This document shows positions 22,600 to 32,600 of a stretch of DNA of 64,000 bases, piece after piece (positions within the stretch are counted from its first letter, which is position 1; each line of letters begins with the position of its first letter). The stretch is from Anaspis maculata. Its lineage: Eukaryota > Arthropoda > Insecta > Coleoptera > Scraptiidae. The notes under the pieces were generated by a model. It searched no databases, was not told where the DNA came from, and saw only the letters and a program-made list of their open reading frames with translations. The stretch covers positions 35,208,177 through 35,272,176 of the forward strand of contig OX421964.1 in the NCBI GenBank assembly GCA_949128115.1. The letters are read 5' to 3'. Both the position numbers and the translations under genes were made by a program.

Positions 22600-23440
22600 G
22601 GTCCGCTTTTGCTCAGGAGTAAGACGACCCGGAGGGAGAGAAGAAGGAACTTACTAAAACACGCTCATTGCACAGAAATCTACATTTACTCAAGCAAAAT
22701 AAGTGCAAAATAATTCTTTTGTGGTTCTTTTCTCAAAACACCCAACACAGGACCGACAGAATTGCAAAATGAAACAAAGTGAGCAACATGAACAACAACA
22801 ATTAAAACACAACAAAAACAAGATGTCAAAACTGTCAGTCAAAGAAAATAGAGAGTGACGGATTCGGAAACAGGGCACAAAATGGAAGAACCACGTCAAA
22901 GAAACCATTGAGTTAAGCCCAAGAAATAAGAAGACTCAAATATGTGGCAAAATGACTAGCGACTCACTGATAATTTCAGGTATTCAATGTACGTAAAATT
23001 GAACAAACAAAATCGAAGGAACATCAGTAAACAAATGCAAAAACATCAGTGAATGAATGTCGAAAATTCAACAAGGAATAAAATCTACAAGGTATCATAA
23101 AATCAGCAATAATAAAATATCAATGGGAATCGTGAAAAATACAGAGGTACATCAAAAATATCTGACAGAATTAGCAGTGAGCATCGAAATGACATGAAAA
23201 AAATTTAGAGCCACAAAAACAGACGGAGGACAATTGACATTAAATTTACGTGAATATCCAATTATGACACAGACCAAAATACGGCGTACACAGAAAGTAT
23301 AGTCAAGTGAGGACGTAACCAGCAAATTTTACACAAAAGAAATGACATGATCATCATCAAAAATATGACATAAAATGTAAATGAACAAGCTCAAATTCAG
23401 ACGAGGTGAAACCTGCGTGTGTTTAAAAATAGACGGCCAG
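22600..23440 (+). repeat. Dispersed AT-rich repeat family X, copy 2
   Basis: Best-preserved copy of the family also seen at 3395-4060 and 46190-47000. It includes the ggttcttttctcaaaacac segment, aacacaacaaaaacaag, agagtgacggattcggaaac and gaaccacgtcaaagaaacc. The LTR retrotransposon begins about 60 bp downstream, so it landed at or beside the end of this copy. Confidence 0.65.
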
Positions 23441-23496
23441 AAAATAATGCGTGCGTTTCAATTTATCAGACAAATTAACGCAATAAATGATTTGAG

Positions 23497-23500
23497 GTAC
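23497..23500. repeat. Left target-site duplication GTAC
   Basis: Four bases directly before the left LTR, identical to the four directly after the right LTR (37002-37005). Four-base duplications are usual for Ty3/gypsy integrases. The target is itself palindromic. Confidence 0.85.
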
Positions 23501-24478
23501 TGTAAGATCCTGACCGAGAAGAGAATGCACAAGCAATTTTATTAAACGAGCCGTTAGTGTCCGGAAGGCGAAATGTAAAACAGATGATGCCTAGAATCGT
23601 GGGAACGCGGTGGAGGAAACCCAAAAAAGGACCAGACGTTATTTAATCTTCGTGTGCGCGAAAATTTCGGTGAAAGGCTAAGTCAACACGTATTAATTGC
23701 CAATGGAGGTGCCCGGACACATAAACTTCGTTCGACATAAAACCGAAAAATCCAAGCCAAATGGGCGTGTAACAGAATTAGGGTAAATTAGACGACGAAC
23801 CCATCAAAGGACCCCGCTGCGCTGGGACCAGGGCGAGCGACCAACCCCCAATGTATGTGTGAACGTCTGGAGATGACGAAAACAACGGACTTTGCGCGAA
23901 TCTATGTTAATTGAATATTAAAAGTGTTATTCTAGTTCTGTAATTGCCATTACTATGGTGGTTGAATTCGCGTGCACGCACAGGTGAAGAAAACACCAAA
24001 TAACATGTTATTGGGAGCCGGGAAAATTGCAAACGATAAGACCGCGATGTTCGTAAAAATAAATGAATTAAACTAGTGTGTGCATCGGGAAATCAAACCA
24101 CTATAGTAAGGGCATAAGCTTAGGTCAAATTCGTTCAAATTTACTGAGTAAGTAGAAAAGTAGGTAAGTGGCACCAACAGAATGCGACACGGGATGACAT
24201 CTATGGGGTGGTGTGTGAAATCAAAATTGCAGGCCGCGACCAGAGCAGGCTGTGAAGGGAGAGGGGACAATCCGGACAAAGCTACTCAGCGAATCCAAAG
24301 CCGAGGGTGGTTTTTGAAGAGGTCGGTGATTGGTCAATGACTTAAGCCACAAGAGGGGATGGAAAAATCTGAGCTATGGGAAAAGGAGAGCGTAATTCGG
24401 GAGTGACGATTGAGACGTTTTTGCGAACGGTCGAGAAATTAATTTCGTGACGGTTCCGAAATTTGGTCTAAGACTCGC

Positions 24479-24485
24479 TATAAAA
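24479..24485 (+). promoter_or_regulatory. Candidate LTR TATA box
   Basis: TATAAAA in the context cgctataaaaatatatt, about 980 bp into the left LTR. The copy in the right LTR is at 34565-34571. It would place U3 at about 1 kb and leave a long R/U5. Not proven. Confidence 0.4.
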
Positions 24486-26516
24486 ATATATTGTTTGAGT
24501 AAAATCCCGTACACTTGGGGAGATTTAATTTTGTGAATATTTCGAGCTTTGTCTAAAATTCTCTATTGTGAATTTCTGTAAGCAGAATCGAGTCTACTCG
24601 GGAAGGTTTGATTCGCGAAGTCGCGGCTTTGATAATCATTTGCTTTTAGAGTTAAATTGGGGTTTGTGGAAAGTTTGGGTTCTAAATAGTCATCGTAGAA
24701 TTGTTTGTTGGGATTCAAGGTGTGGGAGTTATTTGCTTTGCAGTGTTCACGAGATCTCGATTACTTGTGCACGGGAAACTTAGTGGGGTCTGCGAGTTCA
24801 GTGTTTCTAAGTGCCTGATTGTGAAACATAACAAGGAATAGTTCCTGTCAACGATTGATAGCAGAGAAAGGTTGGAGCCCCTTAATTGTGTGTTAGACTG
24901 TACCTGATTATGTTTTCCGGATAAAATGTTCGACTATGATTTTGTGTCAGAAGGCCTCAACCTCAATGTTTCAGTTTAGAATTACCTGTTGCTGAAAATC
25001 ACAAGTGACGGCTGGTGAATGTGACCGCGGGGTGGGTCTTGTTCTGTTTGTCTGTTGGTTTGTTTGTTTATTTGCTTGTCAGTACTTGACGTGGGAGCAA
25101 GTCCCACCATGTTCAATTAACGGACCGAGTCGCCGTAATAAGGATAAGCGGTGTAGTACCGCTATCACAACCGACCCCTTCGTTAAGATAGGAAGCCATG
25201 GTGCACTTTGAGCCGCGGAATTGAAGCCCTTTTTGTTTGTCAGTTCGGCGAGTGATGACTCCTAGCTCGATGAAAAAAACCTAGTCTGAGTCGCCAATGA
25301 CCGGCGAAAGTTCAAGAGCCACCGATGGGAATACCTATGTATTAAAAAAAGAACGTGAAGGCCTAGTGAACAGCTTCGGCGAACGTGTGGTTTCGAGGGT
25401 TTAGGGATCTTTGCATGTCTCGCATGATAGCGTTTCCGCGAGGGACCGGTGGTCGCGGGGGTCGTATATTCATCTGTAAGTTGTGTCACTTCCGGCCCAG
25501 CGACTGAAGAAAACTGGCCATCGTAAAGAAAAGAATAAGTCCTCCCAAATAACAAGATTAGTAATATAAATTTGGTCCGTTCATTATTTCATGTGTAATT
25601 TGAAATTGATGTAAAAAGTCACAATAGACTGCCGTGCTTCCTTAGGGTAGATAGCAGCTTTTCAGGTGACTCAAGAAGACGTCGGTGCCCAGGCCGAGAA
25701 TATAGGTTAGGCCGACTAAGTAGGTCAGAAACTCCTTTTATGCACCCTGCGGAAAACATTACACCATGCCCGTGTGTGCTATAAAATTCGGGAAGACGAA
25801 GATGCGTTATTGAAGGTACGATTTCCTCATTAATTATAAAAGTCTCTGGGCGAGATGCAGTGGAGCCACCTTGGCACGAAAATAACGTAATGGGGGTGAG
25901 GGTCAGTGAGCTGATCGAAAAGCCCATTTCTACAGGAGAACAATCAAAATTGTCCCGCAAATTAAAGCCTAGACACAGGAATCATAGTTCGAAATACGGA
26001 AATATTTTAGATTGTAATTCGAATATTTATGTACATGTATTGAGATTTGGCGCCTTGAAATATGCTTGTGTAAATCGTTGGAAAAACGAGAGAAGCCGCC
26101 AGCTGCATTGTTAGGTAACCCTTTTAACTAGATTCAGTCAGGGACGTCTCTCAGAGGTTTGATCAGGTTTTCTTTCAGGAACAACATAATCGCCCGCCGT
26201 GACAGGTAGACTAGTTAGCGTTGCTTCATCTCAACGGTGTGGCGGCAGCATCCCTCCTTCCAGTTGACATTGTTCAACTAGGGGGTGCAATGCCTCCCCG
26301 CCGTTCGATTGTAAAATGTAGGGACTTTCAGGTTAGGTAGTTGTCACTGAGAGCTTTCGCATCTAGTGAAACTAAATTAGTCTAATTAATATAAGAGCTT
26401 CTGAGCCCGCTAGAGCGAAGTTAGTCGGCCAGAATCATTATAGTCTGCGAACGAATTTGATCATTAGCCTAAGTACTCGATGTATTGCCAATTGAACAAT
26501 CAATTTCTTATGTACA

Positions 26517-26522
26517 AATAAA
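26517..26522 (+). promoter_or_regulatory. Candidate LTR poly(A) signal
   Basis: AATAAA in tgtacaaataaatctaag, followed within 30 nt by a tgtggtcc / ttgtctgtt GT-rich stretch. The equivalent in the right LTR is 36603-36608, which would end the transcript. Confidence 0.4.
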
Positions 26523-26915
26523 TCTAAGTGTGGTCCAAAGGTTGTCTGTTATCATTTCATTGCAAGGTCTGTGGTTTTAAATCACTAATCATAGAACGAG
26601 AAAGGCGGGGGGGGGAGGGAATGATAGGGAATGGAAGAGAAGTGAAAGGGGCTGTGGAACCTGTAATTAGTGGGCTTAACTCATTTAACAAGCAGTTAAG
26701 GGCTAATTACGTCAGCGGTGATCAGCGACGACGATGGAGGGGCGGGTGAGAAATAGGGGGAAAGGGGTAAGGGACATGACGTAGGAAAGAAAGGATGAGA
26801 TACTCGAGCCCCGGCGAGGGGTACAGGGTAAGACCGAAGGTGTAAGTATCAGACTTAACTATTTATGTTAACCTAGACGGTCCCGAAACTATGGCCAGGG
26901 AAGGGTTATGTTACA

Positions 26916-28112
26916 AAATGGTGCTGCGTGAACCAGGATGATTAGTCGCAAGTATTTAAAAAAACAGACGGTGATGTAAATGATAACAAACAAACAAACA
27001 AACAAACAAAAAATAGCCTTAGGAACGTAGTGAAACCAACATTAAAATCACAAGAGGTAGTAAAGGGGTAGTTGAAAGCGAAAGGGACGACCTATTCAGA
27101 GAGCGGTAACAAAAGAAACCCGGCGCCTTGGTGAGAGTACCGTTGGGTCGGGAATTTGTGGGACGGCCACATGGGTGTGTTGTGATGGCGCTAGACACGT
27201 ACTGTAAACAAGAAACAGGGCCGTAATCAAAATTGTGAAAGGGCCCTTCCTAAATTCAAGGTATTGAGATAGGGGGTGAAGGTGATAGAGGGGAGGGGAT
27301 GGAAGAAGGGGAGTGAGAACAATGCTTAACTAGTAAAGGGGGGTGAGGGGGGGGTGCACTAGATGGGGAGAAAGAAGCCAGCGAGAAATGATTTAGACTT
27401 AGGTACACGTTAATTTCCTAGTTGTTGATTTACTGTTGATGCGATTGTTTATTGGTAAGCATTGAGGAAAAGGATGCGCTTGCAGGCTGGCGCTAAGCGG
27501 GTAGGTCATGCGAAGTGGCGCTTGCGGTGTGTGTCTGTTCCAGGTAGGGACGTGCCCGGTGAATGGCCATGGCCATTGCCAGCGGCCATGCTCCAGGACG
27601 CAGACCAAGTATGAAGTTATGGCGGCTGTGGTGGTGAGAGAATTCTTAGTTTCAACGATGACGTGATGACAAAGCGAGCAGTATCACATGGAGACTAATT
27701 AACACAATTTATCCGCTTGCGTAATTAGTGTAGCCAATATGAGATGTATAGTAGGACTTAGTTAGGATCGTGAGGAGCCGGGATGAGCGACAACTAACTT
27801 AGAAATAATTCTAGTCAAATAACCACTATTATAAGAAACTTGTAGTACTTTCTCTAGCGGAGAGTTCCCGTCAACGTGGATGATGGCAAGAACGCCGCAC
27901 AGGGTGAAGGAGCTACCTTGGCGATGGTTGGCATGCTATTTGAATTTTAGTATGATAGAAGGAACGACCTTGGCCATTGGAAGAGGCTGCGCTCAAGTTA
28001 ATATCAGGAGTAGTGTCTGCGGGAAGTTAGAGATAGTTGGTGAAGTAGGGCCAATGCACAGTTGTAGAAGTAGGGGCGTGCGGAGGCCGAGCATGTCTAA
28101 TGAAGATGTCGG
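26916..28112 (+). other. Leader between LTR and gag
   Basis: 1197 nt including the primer-binding site, an (AAAC)n tract at about 26990-27009 and purine-rich G-runs around 27270-27370. A 78-codon upstream frame (27880-28116) overlaps the first possible gag ATG as ATGA. It has no recognised domain and could reduce or couple gag translation. Packaging signals would be expected here but cannot be pinpointed. Confidence 0.5.
26919..26938 (+). other. Candidate primer-binding site
   Basis: TGGTGCTGCGTGAACCAGGA begins three bases after the left LTR. A start with TGG, complementary to a tRNA CCA end, and this spacing are typical. I could not match it to a specific tRNA from memory, so the primer is unassigned. 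Confidence 0.5.
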
Positions 28113-29570
28113 ATGACGAGTGCTAATATGCGATTATTCTCAAACGATAGGATTACGGTCGTGATGGCAGGACGCAAGAACCCGCGAAAAATCCAGGTGG
28201 CGGAACGTTCCCGGAGCCGCTCGAATTTGAGGAAGGGCGCAAATCGGGAGGTAGCACCTGAGGAGGACCTCATCCCTGCGTGGTTCTTCCGCTACAATGA
28301 AGAGAGTGGGCGACGTCAAGACGAAGCGGAACGCCGTAATGAAGAAAGGGAGAGAAGACAAGCTGAGCGCGAGGCGACGATGATGGCGACGTTCGTGGAG
28401 GCGATGAACTCGCTGAAGGAGGTCGTTCGTCCGCCGACTGCCGCACCGGAAGCACCGGCTGTCCTCGAGGTCGGCGGAGGACCGGAAGAACAACCGCTCG
28501 CTGAGATGAGAAGTGGACTATCCACAGCTACATCCGGCGCGATGGAAATGGACGCACCCAGCCGGAACTTGACGCCAGCTGATCTGGGAAGCCAGCTAAG
28601 AGCGCTGGTAAATCAAGCGGCTCCATTACCTGCAAGGCCGAGCTTCGAAAGTACCGAGGGAGTGGGAAATCCGATGGTGTTTATCGAGAAGATAGAAGAG
28701 TGCGCGAGGAAGGGGAAGATGGACTACGAGCAAACCATCAACCTTGTGATGGAGTGTCTGAAAGGCAAGGCAAAGAGATGGGCGAGTGTCCACCAAGTTG
28801 AGTGGACATCCTACGCAGACTTCCGGGAGGACTTTCTCAACTACTTTTGGTCCGACATCAAACAAAAGTATATCCGGCGTCAGATTGAAGATGGAGAATA
28901 TGACGTGACTCGGAAATACTCACTCGCGGAGCACTTCACTTACCAGGTGGAAAGAGCCAGATTACTCACCTGCCCACCTAGTGAGGAAAGTCTGGTGAAG
29001 ACAATTATGAGGCATTATGACAGCAATATCCAAAGATTTTGGAAAAGAGAGAAGCAGTGCCGCACGATTGTGGCAACGGCAAGATTCTTGGAAGAGATGG
29101 AAGATGATGTCTCGAACGGACACGAGACCACCAGGCGCTCCGGTCGACTCCGAGAGGGTGGCTACCGGGGGGACTACCGGGACCAGCGACCGTACGAACG
29201 AAAGACGAATCACCGTGCACCCAAAGCCATTGAACAGGCACCGGCCATTCCGCAAATTACTTACCCAGCAACGCCACTGCCATCGATGATGTATCCACCA
29301 CCACCGATTGTACCCCCAATTACGTTCCCGATGGCTCAGACCCCTGTGCTTCAGCCCGAAGTGGCACGACGGGACGAGCGAGAACCAGCGAGAGCAGTAG
29401 CAACAGGATCGAGGCCATGGCAACAGCCCAATCGGTACAACTATCGGAATTCGTTCAATGGAAACAATCGTGGGAACGGGAAGGAGTGGCAACGGTGGTC
29501 TAAGACGGGAAATGATGCGAGGAAAAATGGCACGGCTTCGGGAAACGGAGCCCGAGCGGGAAACCATTAG
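28113..29570 (+). CDS. gag: Gag polyprotein
   Basis: 485 codons from the first ATG. The ATG at 28164 (residue 18) has a better context (G at -3 and +4), so the true start may be there, giving 468 aa. Residues 20-45 are basic. Residues 62-105 are highly charged and probably coiled coil. Residues 180-330 resemble a retrotransposon capsid domain (a helix-rich segment with FIEKIEECA, KGKAKRWA and a FREDFLNYFW stretch). Residues 370-415 are proline-rich. Residues 435-485 are rich in Arg, Gly and Asn. There is no CCHC zinc knuckle, which most Gags use to bind RNA, so the basic Gly/Asn/Arg tail probably does this (inference). Gag should form the particle that packages element RNA. The last codons carry two slippery heptamers that lead into pol. 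Confidence 0.9.
   Translation: MTSANMRLFSNDRITVVMAGRKNPRKIQVAERSRSRSNLRKGANREVAPEEDLIPAWFFRYNEESGRRQDEAERRNEERERRQAEREATMMATFVEAMNSLKEVVRPPTAAPEAPAVLEVGGGPEEQPLAEMRSGLSTATSGAMEMDAPSRNLTPADLGSQLRALVNQAAPLPARPSFESTEGVGNPMVFIEKIEECARKGKMDYEQTINLVMECLKGKAKRWASVHQVEWTSYADFREDFLNYFWSDIKQKYIRRQIEDGEYDVTRKYSLAEHFTYQVERARLLTCPPSEESLVKTIMRHYDSNIQRFWKREKQCRTIVATARFLEEMEDDVSNGHETTRRSGRLREGGYRGDYRDQRPYERKTNHRAPKAIEQAPAIPQITYPATPLPSMMYPPPPIVPPITFPMAQTPVLQPEVARRDEREPARAVATGSRPWQQPNRYNYRNSFNGNNRGNGKEWQRWSKTGNDARKNGTASGNGARAGNH
29540..29564 (+). promoter_or_regulatory. Candidate -1 frameshift sites (two GGGAAAC)
   Basis: GGGAAAC occurs at 29540-29546 and again at 29558-29564. Both are in the register X XXY YYZ relative to gag (codons gga aac). 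The second is three nt before the gag stop. The pol frame is -1 to gag and is open from 29516, so a slip at either heptamer fuses Gag to Pol. Downstream, ccgc (29580-29583) can pair with gcgg (29593-29596). This is a weak stem, so a strong stimulatory structure is not obvious. Confidence 0.65.
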
Positions 29571-29617
29571 GCCAATTTTCCGCTCACCTTTCGCGGCCGC
29601 CCAGAAGACCATCTTCA

Positions 29618-32600
29618 ATGACTTACCCAGGGGGGCGAATGCGGGAGGGACCGCCATTCCGTGACGGTATCCAAGTAGCTCCACACATTCAAGTGCTCGA
29701 GGGGGACGTGTTTACGGCACCAAGCGACTTTGCTCTTGTTCACTGCGTGGCTGAGGACTTCGAAATGTCCCGTGGGATTGCAGCCGAAGTCAGGAAGAGA
29801 TTTAAGGGTGAGGCTGAACTGAGGGACCAGAAGAAGAGAGTTGGCCAGGTGGCAAAGCTGGTCTGTGCTGACCGCACGATTCTGTATCTCGTCACCAAGA
29901 AGAGGTCGTATGAGAAACCTACATACGCAGCTCTAAAGGAATGTCTCGAAGTACTAAGAGGAGAGTGTCGGCTCTCGGGACTAAATAAACTGGCGATGCC
30001 AAAGATTGGATGTGGACTTGACCGGTTGAACTGGGGAACGGTCGAAGGGTTAATTAAGAACACCTTTGAGAATACTCCGATCAAGGTGTGGATCTACGAC
30101 AACATACGGATACCAAGACAAGCCACACTTAGTGACTCGTACCTCGCCTACGACGAAGTGTCGACTCCAGAAGGGAAGAGCTTTGGAATACTTTCCCTGC
30201 ACCGAGGTCTGCAGGATGCAGTTGAGGATGCTGATCCCAGACCATATAGGGTTACCCCGGAAATCGTTTGCCAGGTGGAGGGGGTGCCTACCCGTGCACT
30301 TGTAGACACCGGCAGTGAAGTGAGCTGCCTATCAGAGGATATGTGGCAGGCCATTTTGACAACAGGACGACGTCCAGCGACACTGCCAGTAACGGCCATC
30401 CAGCTGAGGGGGGCTATTGGACAGAAAAGCTGCAGAATTGTGGTACAGAGCGACATCAGCCTTCAGATCCGGGGGAAGGTGTGTCAGGTCCCTGCCCTGA
30501 TTGTGCGTAACCTAATTAAACCCTTGATTCTGGGTGCCGACTGGCTCAGTTACACCCAGGCTACGATTGACTTTGAGCAACAGCTGTTGCAACTTCGAGT
30601 TGATGGAGAAGAACTTCAAGTCGAATTTCAAAGGGGTGAACATGTTATTGAGGAGGGGTGTCAAGCAGGGGCCGATCCCGCTGATGCCTGTCACGTAGAA
30701 GTAACCCTTGCTCCTGAGACGTCTAGAACTCCAAAGGGAAGCATCAGACAAGAGCTTCAGAGCAAGGTTGATCAGCTGAGCTGCAGTGCAAGGCAGAAGA
30801 GTGAGCTAATGAGAATTCTCATCAACTCTGAAGACATCTTCAAGAATGAACCTGGAGTTACGCACCTGTATGAGCACCGCATCGAACTCCATGATGACAC
30901 ACCGTTCATTCAGAGGCCGTACCCAGTACCGTTCGCGTTGCGGCCGGCTGTAGAAGAGACGATCACTGAGATGCTGAGACTGGGGGTGATAAGACGAGAA
31001 GCCTCGTCATTCGCGAGCCCAATGACCGTGACAAAAAAGAAAGATGGGACTGTCAGAATTTGTCTGGATGCCAGAGCCATCAATGAAAAGATGGTGGCAG
31101 ACACCGAAACTCCACCGGCACCGGAAGAACTACTGCGGTACTTCCGAGATGTGAGGGTCATGTCCACTATTGACCTGCGGTCGTCATACTGGCAAATCCC
31201 GCTGCACCCTGCCAGCCGCAAGTACACGGCTTTTCTGTACAACGGGCGGTCGTACACATACACGCGGTTGCCGTTCGGATTGAAGACATCGACTGGGAGC
31301 TTCAGCCGAGCCATGGACATTGTGCTTGGTCCGGAGGTACGCGAGTTTGCCGTGAATTATATTGATGACCTGCTGGTGGCCTCGGCTACCTGGGAAGAGC
31401 ACCTTGGGCACCTCGCGAAGGTGTTGGAAAAGCTAAAAGTTGCCCGGATGACGGTGAACTTAGAAAAGTCCTCCTTTCTCCAAACCGAGGTAAAGTTTCT
31501 TGGCCACATCCTGACCACGGAGGGGATCAAGGCTGATCCAGAGAAGGTCATGGCTATCAGGAGGTTTCCCACTCCACAAAAGCACAAGGATGTCCGCGCA
31601 TTCTTAGGATTGTGCAACTACTATAGAAAATTTTCAAAGGACTACAGCGACGCCACGAAACCATTGACCCACCTTTTGCGCAAGGACGTTAAGTGGCAAT
31701 GGGGCCCACAGGAGCAGGTCGTCTTTGACAACGTCAAAAACCTCTTCCTGGAAACGGTACTATTGAAGCACCCCAAAGGGGACCAAACATTCTACGTCCA
31801 GACCGACAGTTCCGGATATGGACTTGGGGCGGAGCTGTATCAGCTGCACGACGAGAACCGGGGAGTGATCGCATTTGCCAGCCGATCTCTCCGTGGTGCA
31901 GAGCTGAATTATACTACGACAGAAAAGGAACTCCTGGGAGTGATTTTCGCCCTCGACAAATTCCGCATGTATATCCAAGGTGCCCGAATTGTTATCCGCA
32001 CCGATCATGCGGCTCTCAAATTTCTTGGACGGTGTCGACTGCTCAACGAACGGCTTACAAGATGGACGCTGTTCTTAAGCCAGTTCAACTACACCATAGA
32101 GCATGTCAAGGGGAAGGAGAATGTAGTTCCCGACATCTTGTCCCGGTTTCCGATGGATGGGAATGGTACGAACGAGTACCCACGTGACCAGCCGATTGTT
32201 GCCCTGTTCGAGGTGGAGGAATCACCTGAAGTCCTTGCAATGCTTGGTGATCTTCAGCAGCGACAGAAAGACGACGAATACCTGAGTCCTATTTGGAAGT
32301 GCAAGCTCTTGCCTGACGAGCCTTGTGCACCATCTGTTCAACGTGTCAGAGATAGATATTGTGTACATGCTAATGTTTTAATTTACAGAGCTGCCCATGA
32401 TACTCAAGCCCGACTCGCCATTCCGGCTAGCTGCGTCAAACAGCTCACGTGGTATCATCACCAGCTCTTGGGTCATTTCGGGGCGACCAAGGTCCACCAG
32501 GCCATGAAGCAGGTGTATCACTGGCCGAATATGTCATGCCGAATCCGGCAGATTATTCGCTCCTGTGACCTCTGCCAGAAAACGAAACATCCCAACCGCA

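Larger units (their letters stand above)
23501..26915 (+). repeat. Left LTR (3415 bp)
   Basis: Starts TGTAAGATCC and ends GGGTTATGTTACA. It is very long for a Ty3/gypsy LTR. Scattered short frames inside (for example 113 codons on the minus strand at 25619-25960) have no recognised domain. Contains a TATA-like box (24479-24485) and an AATAAA (26517-26522), and a nine-guanine run near 26608 preserved in both LTRs. Confidence 0.95.

Noticed and set aside
25619..25960. 113-codon minus-strand frame inside the LTR (repeated at 35705-36046)
   Set aside because: No recognisable domain, and presence in both LTRs follows from their identity. It may be chance in a long LTR.
26919..26938. Assignment of the primer-binding site to a particular tRNA
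   Set aside because: It did not match the 3' ends of the insect tRNAs I could recall, so the primer was left open.
28140..29684. Long minus-strand frames opposite gag (up to 240 codons)
   Set aside because: They are shadows of the GC-rich gag coding sequence, with no domains and Arg/Pro/Ser-rich translations typical of antisense frames.
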